Shown here: one piece after another, positions 10,131 through 18,471 of the stretch | Layout: each line of letters begins with the position of its first letter | Numbering within the stretch: position 1 is the first letter of the stretch | Assembly: GCA_050633825.1 (NCBI GenBank) | Contig: JBOEHG010000020.1 | Coordinates: 1-64,000 of the forward strand | Source: CANLBN01 sp050633825 | GTDB taxonomy: Bacteria; Pseudomonadota; Gammaproteobacteria; Pseudomonadales; Cellvibrionaceae | Reading direction: 5' to 3' | Length of the DNA stretch: 64,000 nucleotides | Notes under the pieces: model-generated | Told to the model about the DNA's origin: nothing | Seen by the model: only the letters and a program-made list of their open reading frames with translations | Database searches by the model: none | Translations under genes and position numbers: made by a program

Positions 10131-10148
10131 CAGAACCTATAGGTTCTG
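10131..10148. promoter_or_regulatory. 18-bp perfect palindrome upstream of nrdR
   Basis: A gapless palindrome built on CAGAACCTA and its complement, between the GGDEF-EAL stop (10093) and the nrdR start. The lack of a loop and of a T-tract argues against a terminator and suits a dimeric repressor site. The protein that binds it is not known. Confidence 0.45.
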
Positions 10149-10158
10149 ACCATTATTC

Positions 10159-10173
10159 ACACTCCTAGAGTGT
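10159..10173. promoter_or_regulatory. Inverted repeat ACACTC-CTA-GAGTGT before nrdR
   Basis: A 15-bp inverted repeat 42 bases before the nrdR ATG. Its outer ACAC...GTGT resembles half of an NrdR box, whose published consensus is about 16 bp, but spacing and core differ. It may be an operator or a weak hairpin. Confidence 0.35.
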
Positions 10174-10214
10174 TGCATGGTAATATGTAGCCCTTTATTT
10201 AAGCGGGCTTGATC

Positions 10215-10688
10215 ATGCACTGTCCTTTCTGTGGCGCTGAAGACACTAAAGTAATTGATTCTCGGTTGGTTGCCGATGGCAATCAGATACGCCGGCGCCG
10301 TGAATGTCTATCTTGCCATGAGCGCTTTACGACCTACGAAATAGCCGAACTCTTAATGCCAAGAGTCATTAAGCAAGATGGTTCTAGGGAGCCATTTGAT
10401 GAAAATAAGCTGCGCGCTGGTTTCCATCGCGCTTTAGAAAAACGCCCTGTCAGTGTTGAGGATGTCGAATCCTCTCTCAACCATATTAAGTACTTCCTGC
10501 AAAGTACCGGTGAGCGTGAGATTTCTGCTCGCGTTGTTGGTGAAAAGGTCATGGAGCAGTTACAGCAATTGGATGAAGTTGCCTTTGTTCGTTTCGCTTC
10601 GGTTTATCGTCGTTTTACTGATATCAGTGAATTTCGAGATGAGATTGACCGTTTGCAAAAACAGCCTGAGACAGACGAAGATTTATAA
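10215..10688 (+). CDS. nrdR: Transcriptional repressor NrdR
   Basis: Represses ribonucleotide reductase genes in response to bound ATP/dATP. A zinc ribbon (CPFCG at 3-7, then CLSCHERF) is followed by an ATP-cone (about residues 46-136), the standard arrangement. The ATG at 10215 is chosen because the family begins MHCPFC; an in-frame TTG six bases upstream only adds two residues. That makes 157 residues, normal for NrdR. It is the first gene of the riboflavin cluster, as is common in proteobacteria (nrdR-ribD), and ends six bases before ribD. Confidence 0.97.
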   Translation: MHCPFCGAEDTKVIDSRLVADGNQIRRRRECLSCHERFTTYEIAELLMPRVIKQDGSREPFDENKLRAGFHRALEKRPVSVEDVESSLNHIKYFLQSTGEREISARVVGEKVMEQLQQLDEVAFVRFASVYRRFTDISEFRDEIDRLQKQPETDEDL

Positions 10689-10694
10689 TCGCAA

Positions 10695-11873
10695 ATGTCC
10701 CCTAAATTACAAGACTCTCTGCCTGATACCCAAAATCTTGATATGCGCGAAGCTACGCGCTGGATGGCTCGTGCGGTAAAGTTAGCAAAGCGTGGTCGTT
10801 ATACGGCTAGGCCAAATCCTTGTGTGGGTTGTGTATTAGTTAATGATGGTCAGTGTGTAGGTGAGGGTTGGCATTATCGTGCCGGTGAGCAACATGCGGA
10901 AGTGCACGCTATAAAGTCAGCCGGATCGATGGTAAAAGGAGCGACTGCTTATGTCACGCTTGAGCCTTGTAATCATCAAGGAAAAACAGGTCCCTGCAGT
11001 CAAGCCTTAATCGAGGCTGGTATTGCCCGAGTCGTTTATGGCATGAAAGACCCTAATCCTTTAGTGTCAGGTCAGGGGCTGTCAACCTTAAAGGATGCAG
11101 GTGTGCAAGTTGATGGCCCAGTGCTAGAACAAGAGTGTCATCGTATCAATGAAGGTTTTATTAGCCGCATGGAGCGACAACGGCCTTGGGTTCGCTGTAA
11201 AATGGCGACAAGTCTCGATGGTCGTACAGCGATGTCCAGTGGTGAGAGTCAATGGATTACAGGCGACGCAGCACGCGCGGATGTGCAAAAATTACGTGCT
11301 CGCAGTGGTGCAGTCATCACTGGTATTGCATCAGTGTTGCAAGATGACAGTCGCCTTACTTTACGTAAAGGTGAGTTGGCTTTGTCGAATGTCGATGACA
11401 TTCTATCGTGTCCTCCTTTGCGAGTGGTATTGGATTCTCAATTAAGAATTGATGAAGCAGCCGCTATTTTGAGTCCGATAGCTAAAACACTGGTGATGAC
11501 AACAGAGCGAAATGCTCAATTGCAGCAAGATAAAGTTTCTCGATTACATGCCATGGGTAACCATGTTGAGGTGGTTGTGCTGCCAGAAGGTAACGATGGG
11601 CGACTGCCGCTACTGGAGGTTCTTCTCCATCTTGCAGAACACCATGCGTGTAATGATGTGTTGGTTGAAGCAGGAGCAACATTGTCCGGTGCTTTTTTGC
11701 AGCAAGGTTTAATTGATGAAATGTTTATTTATCAGGCCCCGGTGTTGTTAGGCAGTCAAGCGAGACCTTTATTTGATTTACCCATTGATAGCATGAGCGG
11801 AAAAAAATCGTTAACTGTTACCGACAAAAGACAATTGGGTGATGACCAACGTATCATTGCTCGTATTAAGTGA
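10695..11873 (+). CDS. ribD: Bifunctional pyrimidine deaminase/reductase RibD
   Basis: Carries out the deaminase and reductase steps between GTP cyclohydrolase II product and ribitylaminouracil phosphate. The N-terminal deaminase domain has zinc ligands H67, C92 and C101 and the proton shuttle E69 (HAEV, PCNHQGKTGPC). The C-terminal half (about 165-392) is a dihydrofolate-reductase-like domain (VRCKMATSLDGRTAM, ESQWITG). At 392 residues it is slightly longer than most. The first 16 residues precede the family core, so an ATG at 10743 is a possible start, although neither start has a strong ribosome site. Confidence 0.96.
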   Translation: MSPKLQDSLPDTQNLDMREATRWMARAVKLAKRGRYTARPNPCVGCVLVNDGQCVGEGWHYRAGEQHAEVHAIKSAGSMVKGATAYVTLEPCNHQGKTGPCSQALIEAGIARVVYGMKDPNPLVSGQGLSTLKDAGVQVDGPVLEQECHRINEGFISRMERQRPWVRCKMATSLDGRTAMSSGESQWITGDAARADVQKLRARSGAVITGIASVLQDDSRLTLRKGELALSNVDDILSCPPLRVVLDSQLRIDEAAAILSPIAKTLVMTTERNAQLQQDKVSRLHAMGNHVEVVVLPEGNDGRLPLLEVLLHLAEHHACNDVLVEAGATLSGAFLQQGLIDEMFIYQAPVLLGSQARPLFDLPIDSMSGKKSLTVTDKRQLGDDQRIIARIK

Positions 11874-11937
11874 ATGTGTATTGAAAGCGAAGTACTTTTT
11901 TAAGTGCTTAAAAAGGTAGTTAAAAAGAAGGTTTATT

Positions 11938-12564
11938 GTGTTTACAGGTATTATTGAAACAACAGGCTCAGTTGCTGCAATAGAAATGCGCGATGGTGAT
12001 ATGCGCTTGCAGATTCACACCGAGTCATTTGATATGAGTGATGTTCAACTGGGTGATTCCATTGCGACTAATGGTGTTTGTTTAACAGTGATTGAGTTGC
12101 CGGAAGAAAACGGAGCGATTACCGGTTACAGTGCAGATGTCTCCGTTGAAACTTTAAACTTGACCACTGTTAAGTATTGGCAAGTGGGTGGTCAGGTAAA
12201 TTTAGAGAAGGCATTAACACCGCAAACACGTTTGGGTGGCCATATGGTCAGCGGGCATGTGGATGGTATTGGTGAAGTGGTCAGTCGTCATCTTGATGCA
12301 AGGGCATGGCGCTTTACGGTGCGCGCACCACAAGTACTGGCTAAATATATTGCTCACAAAGGCTCCATTACAGTGGATGGAACCAGCTTAACGGTTAACG
12401 CAGTCAATGGTGATGAGTTTGAATTAGCCATTGTTCCTCACACCTTGGAAAAAACGGTGATGGATTCCTATCAACCGGGTACTCAGGTTAATCTTGAAGT
12501 TGATTTGATTGCCCGTTATCTAGAGCGCTTATTGCTTGGCGATAAAGCATCTGTAAAAAACTAA
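11938..12564 (+). CDS. ribE: Riboflavin synthase alpha chain
   Basis: Dismutates two molecules of 6,7-dimethyl-8-ribityllumazine to riboflavin. At 208 residues it consists of two lumazine-binding barrels in tandem: the first opens MFTGIIETTG with GVCLTV near 45, the second follows GGHMVSGHVDG with GTSLTVNAV near 145. The start is GTG at 11938 with GAAGG seven bases upstream. The name ribC is used in some species. It lies between ribD and ribB(A) in the operon. Confidence 0.97.
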   Translation: MFTGIIETTGSVAAIEMRDGDMRLQIHTESFDMSDVQLGDSIATNGVCLTVIELPEENGAITGYSADVSVETLNLTTVKYWQVGGQVNLEKALTPQTRLGGHMVSGHVDGIGEVVSRHLDARAWRFTVRAPQVLAKYIAHKGSITVDGTSLTVNAVNGDEFELAIVPHTLEKTVMDSYQPGTQVNLEVDLIARYLERLLLGDKASVKN

Positions 12565-12581
12565 ACAAAAAGATCCTATTT

Positions 12582-13697
12582 ATGGCTTTAAATACAATAG
12601 AAGAACTCGTTGAAGACTTACGTCAAGGTAAAATGGTTATCTTGATGGATGATGAAGATCGCGAGAATGAAGGTGACTTAGTTATGGTCGCTGAACATGT
12701 CAGAGCTGACGATATTAATTTTATGGCGACACATGCCCGCGGACTTATTTGTTTGACCTTAAGTGAACAACGTTGTCGACAATTGGATTTGCCATTAATG
12801 GTGAATAATAACCAGGCGCAACACTCGACCAACTTTACCTTATCCATTGAAGCCGCTGAAGGTGTCACTACTGGTATTTCAGCAGCCGATCGTGCGCATA
12901 CGATCAGAGCCGCTGTGGGGCGTGATGCGACACCGGAAAGTATTGTACAGCCGGGTCATATATTTCCATTAATGGCGCAACCCGGTGGTGTGCTCAGTCG
13001 AGCAGGTCATACGGAAGCCGGTTGTGATCTTGCAAGATTAGCAGGTTTCGAAGAAGCAGCGGTTATTGTTGAAGTGATGAATGATGATGGCACGATGGCA
13101 CGTTTAAGTGATCTCGAAACGTTTGCTGCCGAGCACGATTTAAAAATGGGCACTATTGCCGATTTAATTCACTACCGTTCAGTTAAAGAGAAAACGATTG
13201 AGAAAATAAATCAGCGACCAGTGAAAACACGTCATGGTGAATTTCAATTAAGTAGCTTTCGAGATTTGGCCAGTGGTGATATTCACTTTGCTTTACACAA
13301 AGGTAATATTCAAGCTGATGATGTTGCTTTAGTCCGTGTTCATGTATTAGATGCAGTAAAAGATGTCTTGGCTATTCAACGAGAAAGCGATGACTTTATT
13401 CCATGGACTTTCCAGGATGCGATTAATAACGTTGAACAAGAGGGTAAAGGGGTTGTAGTACTGATGTGCTACAACCAGACTAATCTGGATATGGAAGAGC
13501 GTATCGATCAATTGTTATCAGGTAAAACCAAAAAGTCGACACCGGATCATGTTTATCGACAAGTGGGTACAGGCGCACAAATTTTGCGTGAGTTAGGTAT
13601 TAATAAAATGCGTTTAATGTCTGCTCCTTTTAAATTTTCGGCGATATCGGGTTTTGATCTGGAAGTGGTGGATGTATTAGACAGTCCTCAACAATAA
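12582..13697 (+). CDS. ribB: DHBP synthase with degenerate RibA-like C-terminal domain
   Basis: The N-terminal domain (1 to about 200) is a 3,4-dihydroxy-2-butanone-4-phosphate synthase that splits ribulose-5-phosphate: DDEDRENEGD at 23-32 and HTEAGCDLARL near 150 are the metal- and substrate-binding motifs. The C-terminal 170 residues align with GTP cyclohydrolase II by position, but the zinc cysteines and the GSLRCDC signature are absent, so it should not make the RibA product. Such proteins are usually labelled ribBA and have also been called RibBX. A true ribA would therefore be expected elsewhere in the genome. It follows ribE by 17 bases and precedes ribH. Confidence 0.93.
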   Translation: MALNTIEELVEDLRQGKMVILMDDEDRENEGDLVMVAEHVRADDINFMATHARGLICLTLSEQRCRQLDLPLMVNNNQAQHSTNFTLSIEAAEGVTTGISAADRAHTIRAAVGRDATPESIVQPGHIFPLMAQPGGVLSRAGHTEAGCDLARLAGFEEAAVIVEVMNDDGTMARLSDLETFAAEHDLKMGTIADLIHYRSVKEKTIEKINQRPVKTRHGEFQLSSFRDLASGDIHFALHKGNIQADDVALVRVHVLDAVKDVLAIQRESDDFIPWTFQDAINNVEQEGKGVVVLMCYNQTNLDMEERIDQLLSGKTKKSTPDHVYRQVGTGAQILRELGINKMRLMSAPFKFSAISGFDLEVVDVLDSPQQ

Positions 13698-13738
13698 TGT
13701 ATTTTAGTGTAAGCAAATAAACGAGATAAGGTAATACA

Positions 13739-14218
13739 ATGGCGGGTTATTTACCAAAGCCTGTTGAGGCTTTTCATAAAATTCCAAATGCGCGTGTTGC
13801 AATCGTTGCTGCTATGTGGCATCCGCAATGTATCAATGCAATGATAGAACGCACAAAGAAAGAGTTGGCCGCAGTGGATGTGTCTGAGAATAATATCTCT
13901 GTGCATATGATTCCAGGTTCGCTGGAGTTACCTTATGCTGCTCGATGCTTGTTTGAGCATGATAAAAACTTGGATGCGGTTATTGCCTTTGGTGTTGTGT
14001 TAAAAGGCGATACAACTCACGATGATTCGGTAATCCAAACCGTTGTTGATGGCTTTAGTCGGGTGTCTGATCGCGTTCACAAGCCTATTATCAATGAAGT
14101 CATTGGTGTGACAAGTTTGCATGATGCTGAAAAGCGTGCAGATGATTCTATTAGTAATAAAGGTGTAGAAGCAGTCTTTGCACTAACAGAATTACTCCAC
14201 TGGAAAGAAAATTTATAA
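13739..14218 (+). CDS. ribH: 6,7-dimethyl-8-ribityllumazine synthase
   Basis: Condenses ribitylaminouracil with DHBP to form lumazine, the substrate of RibE. At 159 residues it has normal length. The catalytic histidine is H94 in LKGDTTHDDSV, where common RibH proteins read RGxTxHF. The N-terminal WHPQCINAMIER (W27) and IPGSLELP are closer to the RibH2-like branch (decameric in Brucella) than to the icosahedral type; that is judged by eye. Its position after ribB and before nusB is the usual one. The ribosome site is GAGATAAGG. Confidence 0.93.
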   Translation: MAGYLPKPVEAFHKIPNARVAIVAAMWHPQCINAMIERTKKELAAVDVSENNISVHMIPGSLELPYAARCLFEHDKNLDAVIAFGVVLKGDTTHDDSVIQTVVDGFSRVSDRVHKPIINEVIGVTSLHDAEKRADDSISNKGVEAVFALTELLHWKENL

Positions 14219-14299
14219 TCAATAAAGGGTGCGAATCTCTTTAATGGACTTGTTTTAGTGCCCACTATTTTAAGGCCTATTTTTTAAGGTAAAAAAAGA

Positions 14300-14743
14300 A
14301 TGAAAGTATCCCCGGCAACACGCCGAAAAGCACGTCACTATGGCATGCAAGCCATTTATCAATGGCAAATGACAGGTGCAGCGCCCAATATTATTGAAGC
14401 AGAGTTTCGTACTGATAATGATATGACTCATGTTGATACCGATTATTTTCATGAGTTGGTTGAGAAAGTATGCGACTTATCTGATGAGTTAGATATGCAC
14501 TATCAACCGTTTCTTCAGGAGCGTTCACTCGATGAATTAGACCCTATCACTAAGGCTTTGTTGCGCATGGCAACCTATGAGTTTGCTCATCGTATTGATG
14601 TGCCTTATAAGGTTGTGATTAATGAATCCGTATCTCTGGGTAAAAAGTTTGGTGCGACGGATAGTTTTAAATTTATCAATGGTGTGCTGGATCAATTGGC
14701 GGTTAAATTAAGAACTGTTGAAGTGAAAGCAGAAAAGTCATAA
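14300..14743 (+). CDS. nusB: Transcription antitermination factor NusB
   Basis: With NusE (S10) it binds the boxA element and supports rRNA antitermination. The 147-residue all-helical protein has the typical start SPATRRKARHYGMQAIYQWQ and C-terminal NESVSLGKKFGATDSFKFINGVLDQL. It belongs to the rib operon in the order ribH-nusB-thiL-pgpA that is widespread in gammaproteobacteria. About 80 bases separate it from ribH, and its stop is 12 bases before the chosen thiL start. Confidence 0.97.
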   Translation: MKVSPATRRKARHYGMQAIYQWQMTGAAPNIIEAEFRTDNDMTHVDTDYFHELVEKVCDLSDELDMHYQPFLQERSLDELDPITKALLRMATYEFAHRIDVPYKVVINESVSLGKKFGATDSFKFINGVLDQLAVKLRTVEVKAEKS

Positions 14744-14755
14744 AGAGTGAATGTC

Positions 14756-15736
14756 ATGTCCTTAGGTGAGTTTGATGTTATAAATACTTATTTTAAGCGA
14801 CCGGCTAAACACACTTCTGTTATTCAATCCGTCGGTGATGATTGCGCTGTACTGTCTATTCCTGAGAACCACCAATTAGTTGTTTCTATGGATACTCTGG
14901 TTGCAGGGAGACACTTTCCAAAAGATGCCAGTCCTGAGCACATTGCTCAACGCGCCTTTTGTACTTGTTTAAGTGACCTTGCGGCTATGGGCGCAGCCCC
15001 TCAATGGTTTACCTTAGGTTTAACATTGCCGGAATCGGATAGTATTTGGCTGCAATCTTTCAGTGAGTCTTTACTGAATATTGCTGACGAATATCAGTGC
15101 GATCTTGTTGGTGGTGATACCACTCAAGGGCCATTAACGATTACCTTACAAGTCCATGGACTAGTTAAAGCAGGTTGCGCACTGACAAGAAGTGCGGCGC
15201 AAGCCGGCGATAAAGTGTTTGTTACGGGCTGTTTGGGTGATGGTGCTGCGGCACTTGAAGTATTGCTCAATCCATCTATTAAAGTTGATGTCGCCGTGCA
15301 AGAGTACTTATCGCAACGCTTCTATTGTCCCGAACCACAAATAAAGTCAGGTCGCTTACTCGTCGACTATGCGAACGCAGCTATTGATATTTCCGATGGT
15401 TTATTGTCTGATTGTCAGCATATTGCTAATGCAAGTGCTGTTGATATAAAAATTGATGTATCTAAAATTCCCTTGTCTTCGGCCTATCGCGCGGTTGTTA
15501 ATGAAGCCGCTATTGATAAAGCTTTAGTGGGCGGTGATGATTATCAATTGGTTTTTACTGTGTCTGAGCAACACTATTCTTCAGTGAATAGGTTTATTAA
15601 AGATAAAGTACTGGATGCGACCGAAATAGGGCAGGTATTAAACTCAAGATCGGCAAAGCCTGTTGTGCATTGTGTTGACAGTCAGGGTGTGATTGATATT
15701 AAAATTAAACAAGGATACCAGCATTTTGCTTCCTAA
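14756..15736 (+). CDS. thiL: Thiamine-monophosphate kinase
   Basis: Phosphorylates thiamine phosphate to thiamine diphosphate, the last step of the pathway. At 326 residues it has normal length. The N-terminal GEFDVINTYF, the VGDDCAVL loop and MDTLVAGRHFP carry the metal- and ATP-binding residues; DISDGLLSD lies near 215. The ATG at 14756 is preferred over an in-frame GTG at 14747, because AAGAG at about 14743-14747 is correctly spaced only from the ATG. Its end overlaps pgpA, which suggests translational coupling. Confidence 0.96.
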   Translation: MSLGEFDVINTYFKRPAKHTSVIQSVGDDCAVLSIPENHQLVVSMDTLVAGRHFPKDASPEHIAQRAFCTCLSDLAAMGAAPQWFTLGLTLPESDSIWLQSFSESLLNIADEYQCDLVGGDTTQGPLTITLQVHGLVKAGCALTRSAAQAGDKVFVTGCLGDGAAALEVLLNPSIKVDVAVQEYLSQRFYCPEPQIKSGRLLVDYANAAIDISDGLLSDCQHIANASAVDIKIDVSKIPLSSAYRAVVNEAAIDKALVGGDDYQLVFTVSEQHYSSVNRFIKDKVLDATEIGQVLNSRSAKPVVHCVDSQGVIDIKIKQGYQHFAS

Positions 15737-16217
15737 CTTTTCGACTTTATTGCGTCACCCTGTTCAGCTATTAGCACTTGGCTTTGGTAGTGGCCTTGCA
15801 CCTAAGGCCCCGGGTACTTTTGGTACGCTTGCAGCAATTCCCTTGTATTTGTGTATAGCGCAGCTGCCTGTGTTATTTCAATTTATTATTATTTTTATCG
15901 CTTTTTTAATTGGTATTTATTTGTGTCAGACAACGGCTGATGCTTTAGGTGTGCACGACCACCCTGCCATTGTTTGGGATGAATTTGTCGGTTTTTGGTT
16001 AACAATGATGGCGTTGCCTTTATTAAACGTGTCACTCACATGGTATTGGTTGTTGCTTGGTTTTGTGTTGTTTCGTTTTTTTGATATTGTAAAACCATGG
16101 CCTATTCGTACTGTAGATCAAAAAGTTAGCGGTGGTTTTGGTATTATGTTAGATGATATTTTGGCAGGAATTTATGCTGCCTTACTATTAGGTTTTGCAA
16201 TTAAAATGTTAAGCTAA
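15726..16217 (+). CDS. pgpA: Phosphatidylglycerophosphatase A
   Basis: Inner-membrane phosphatase that converts phosphatidylglycerophosphate to phosphatidylglycerol. The 163 residues contain GFGSGLAPKAPGTFGTL, HDHPAIVWDEFVGFW and FDIVKPWP, all PgpA signatures, and four hydrophobic helices. The TTG at 15726 is chosen: AAGGA at 15711 lies 10 bases upstream and the protein then starts as the family does. An upstream TTG at 15693 would add 11 residues without a ribosome site. The chosen start lies 11 bases inside thiL, a coupled overlap. Confidence 0.95.
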   Translation: MLPNFSTLLRHPVQLLALGFGSGLAPKAPGTFGTLAAIPLYLCIAQLPVLFQFIIIFIAFLIGIYLCQTTADALGVHDHPAIVWDEFVGFWLTMMALPLLNVSLTWYWLLLGFVLFRFFDIVKPWPIRTVDQKVSGGFGIMLDDILAGIYAALLLGFAIKMLS

Positions 16218-16247
16218 TAAATATAGGACTATTACAAGGGGTATAGA

Positions 16248-16907
16248 ATGAATCAACGATTATTGGTAATAAAATTTATACCATTCTTTTTTTTAGTCTG
16301 CTTTTTATTCTTTACTATGCCAAGTTGGAGTGCCGACAGTATTACTGTAAAAGGGCTCTTTAAAGGAGCAGCTTTACTGATTATTGATGGTGAAACAGTA
16401 TTGCTTAAAGAGGGTAAGTCAAAGCACGATGTGAAGTTGATTCAGGCAAGCAGTAAAGATGCTTTGCTTGAGATTAATGGTAAGCGTCAGCGGGTAGGAC
16501 TATCAAAACAAGTGGGCGGCAGCTATCAACAGTCGAGAACAAAAGTCACACGAATTGCCAGTCAGCAAGGTGGGCACCATTGGGTGAGAGGCAGTGTCAA
16601 TGGGCGTAGTGTTGATTTTTTGGTGGATACCGGAGCGAGTTTAATTTCTTTTAATTTATCAACAGCTAAACGTTTAGGTATTGATTATCAAAAAGGTGAA
16701 TCCATTTATATGAATACTGCTAACGGCGTGGCAGAAGCAAAATTAGTGACCTTGGCAAAAGTGACGGTCGGTGAAATTACTCACTATAATGTTAAAGCAT
16801 CTGTTGCTATGAATGATGCTTTGTCTGTTGCCTTGTTGGGTAACAGTTTTTTAAGTCGAACAAATATGCGTACTGAAAATGGCGTACTAGTATTGGAGTC
16901 AAAATAG
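16248..16907 (+). CDS. Periplasmic retropepsin-like aspartic protease
   Basis: A 219-residue protein with a signal peptide (about residues 1-29, ending PSWSA). Residues 110-215 form a single retropepsin domain with catalytic VDTGAS (D127-S131) and the C-terminal LLGNSFLSR flap-like element, matching the TIGR02281-type clan AA proteases of proteobacteria. Retropepsins need dimerisation, so a homodimer is expected. The region 30-105 is a predicted beta-rich linker of unknown role. Substrate unknown. It lies 30 bases after pgpA and two bases before the NADAR gene, so it probably belongs to the same transcript. Confidence 0.88.
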   Translation: MNQRLLVIKFIPFFFLVCFLFFTMPSWSADSITVKGLFKGAALLIIDGETVLLKEGKSKHDVKLIQASSKDALLEINGKRQRVGLSKQVGGSYQQSRTKVTRIASQQGGHHWVRGSVNGRSVDFLVDTGASLISFNLSTAKRLGIDYQKGESIYMNTANGVAEAKLVTLAKVTVGEITHYNVKASVAMNDALSVALLGNSFLSRTNMRTENGVLVLESK

Positions 16908-16909
16908 TT

Positions 16910-17374
16910 TTGTTTGAACATGATTTGACATTGGAAGAAGCAATACGTTTTTCACGATTCGATGAAGAGCATTTTTTATCAACTGTATCCATCCATTCAT
17001 TTGATCTTGAGGATTATCAGTGGCCAACAGCTGAGCATTATTATCAAGCACATAAATATGAAGATAAGCCTTATGCTCAGATTATTTTGTCTGCCGCTAC
17101 AGGCCAGCAAGCCCATCAGTTAGGTAATCGCTGGTTTAAAAGAAAAGTCAGTGATTGGAAAACAAAACGCCGTGTTTGGATGACTCGTGCTCTTTATCGT
17201 AAAACCATGGAACATCAAGATATTAAACAGGCCTTGTTGGAAACAGAGAATGCCTTACTGATAGAAACATCACTCTATGATCACTATTGGGGAATTGGTC
17301 GTGATCAGCGAGGTGAAAATATATTGGGAAAAGTTTGGATGGATATCCGCCAAAAAATTAACGAGAAAGAATAA
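16910..17374 (+). CDS. NADAR family N-glycosidase, YbiA-like
   Basis: A 154-residue NADAR (DUF1768, COG3236) protein. The family hydrolyses N-glycosidic bonds; E. coli YbiA and plant COG3236 act on phosphoribosyl intermediates of riboflavin synthesis, while other members remove ADP-ribose from nucleobases. Family patterns are WPTAEHYYQAHKY (about 37-49) and the closing YWGIGRDQRGENILGKVWM. The start is TTG at 16910 with GGAG at 16895. Its place at the end of a riboflavin cluster supports a damage-control role against reactive intermediates made by RibA/RibD. That is inference from context. Confidence 0.88.
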   Translation: MFEHDLTLEEAIRFSRFDEEHFLSTVSIHSFDLEDYQWPTAEHYYQAHKYEDKPYAQIILSAATGQQAHQLGNRWFKRKVSDWKTKRRVWMTRALYRKTMEHQDIKQALLETENALLIETSLYDHYWGIGRDQRGENILGKVWMDIRQKINEKE

Positions 17375-17402
17375 AAGTATTCAGGCGTTAGTTTACTTTA
17401 TC

Positions 17403-18302
17403 TTATCCCGCGACAAAGCGCGGAATGACGTAGCTCAGTACTAATGGCAAGGTGATAATAGAAAGTGCATTGCCAATAATAACCATCGATGCCACTTTTT
17501 CTGGTTCTTGTTGATAACGCTCCGCAAACATAAAGTTTAATATTGCAGGAGGTAAAGCGCCGAATAAAAATAATACCCCAGCTTCGATTGCTGTTAACTC
17601 AACAAACGGCAAAACAATAAAGACAGAGACTAACCCGGTAACCGGTGATGCTATCCCTCCAACTAATCCAATCTTCAGTGTTTTAAATGAAGACGTTGAT
17701 AACCGTACCCCCAGACTAAATAACATTAAGGGAATAACAATCTGCCCCAGCAAATCGATTGGCATAAGCAAGGTCGGGTGTATGCTAATGTTACTAATGC
17801 CTAATGCAATAGCCACAAAGGTAGCTACGGTTAAAGGTGATATCATTGCTCGAAGGCTACTTTTGCCAGTATTGTTAAGCCAAGCGGTACCCAGTGTAAA
17901 GTGAAGCGTGTTTTCCACTAGGAATACAATCATCGCAATCGGTAATACGGCTTCGCCAAAGGTCAGTACCATTAGTGGTAGGCCCATATTGCCGGCATTG
18001 TTAAACATCACGGGAGGGGCGAGGGTTTTTAGATTAATTCCGCTGAGTTTGGCAATAGGCAGAATCAGTATGCCAGAGCCAAGAACAACAAACGTTGCTG
18101 CAATGATTAAAGGAACATACTCTCTTACATCAACTGATTGCCCTACCATGACTGAAAATAGCAAGGCAGGAACAAAAACGTCCATATTTAGACGGTTAGC
18201 AGTCGACATGTCGAGATTAAACCGTTTACCGCAAAAAAGTCCTATGGCTACAATGCTAAAAATAGGGAAGGTGATTTCGATAATACGTACAAAAATATCC
18301 AT
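17403..18302 (-). CDS. AEC family transporter
   Basis: An integral membrane carrier of about 299 residues with roughly ten transmembrane helices, of the auxin efflux carrier (AEC) family (MdcF/YfdV-like). NNAGNMGLPL near 104-113 is the conserved NxGxxG-type unwound helix, and PPAILNFMFAERY near 255 is the matching second element. Family members export or import small carboxylates; the substrate here is unknown. The ATG at 18302 is preferred over the one at 18311 because AAGA is correctly spaced only from the former. It converges on the NADAR gene and is divergent from hemE. Confidence 0.9.
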   Translation of the reverse strand: MDIFVRIIEITFPIFSIVAIGLFCGKRFNLDMSTANRLNMDVFVPALLFSVMVGQSVDVREYVPLIIAATFVVLGSGILILPIAKLSGINLKTLAPPVMFNNAGNMGLPLMVLTFGEAVLPIAMIVFLVENTLHFTLGTAWLNNTGKSSLRAMISPLTVATFVAIALGISNISIHPTLLMPIDLLGQIVIPLMLFSLGVRLSTSSFKTLKIGLVGGIASPVTGLVSVFIVLPFVELTAIEAGVLFLFGALPPAILNFMFAERYQQEPEKVASMVIIGNALSIITLPLVLSYVIPRFVAG

Positions 18303-18471
18303 GCTGTCCATTCTTACTGCAGATGTGTTTGGTATTTTTTATAGACCAAGCCTAGTTTGACACATAAGTGCTTGTAATGTGTAGTGGTATAGCCAGTTTA
18401 AGGCCTTTTCTGGTGAATTTCTTTAACAGCCCGTACAATAACTCTTTTGGTTTATTATAAGTTTTATTTTG

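Noticed and set aside
10094..12600. Possible FMN riboswitch controlling the rib genes
   Set aside because: The gaps before nrdR, ribD, ribE and ribB are 122 bases or less and show none of the conserved RFN element segments.
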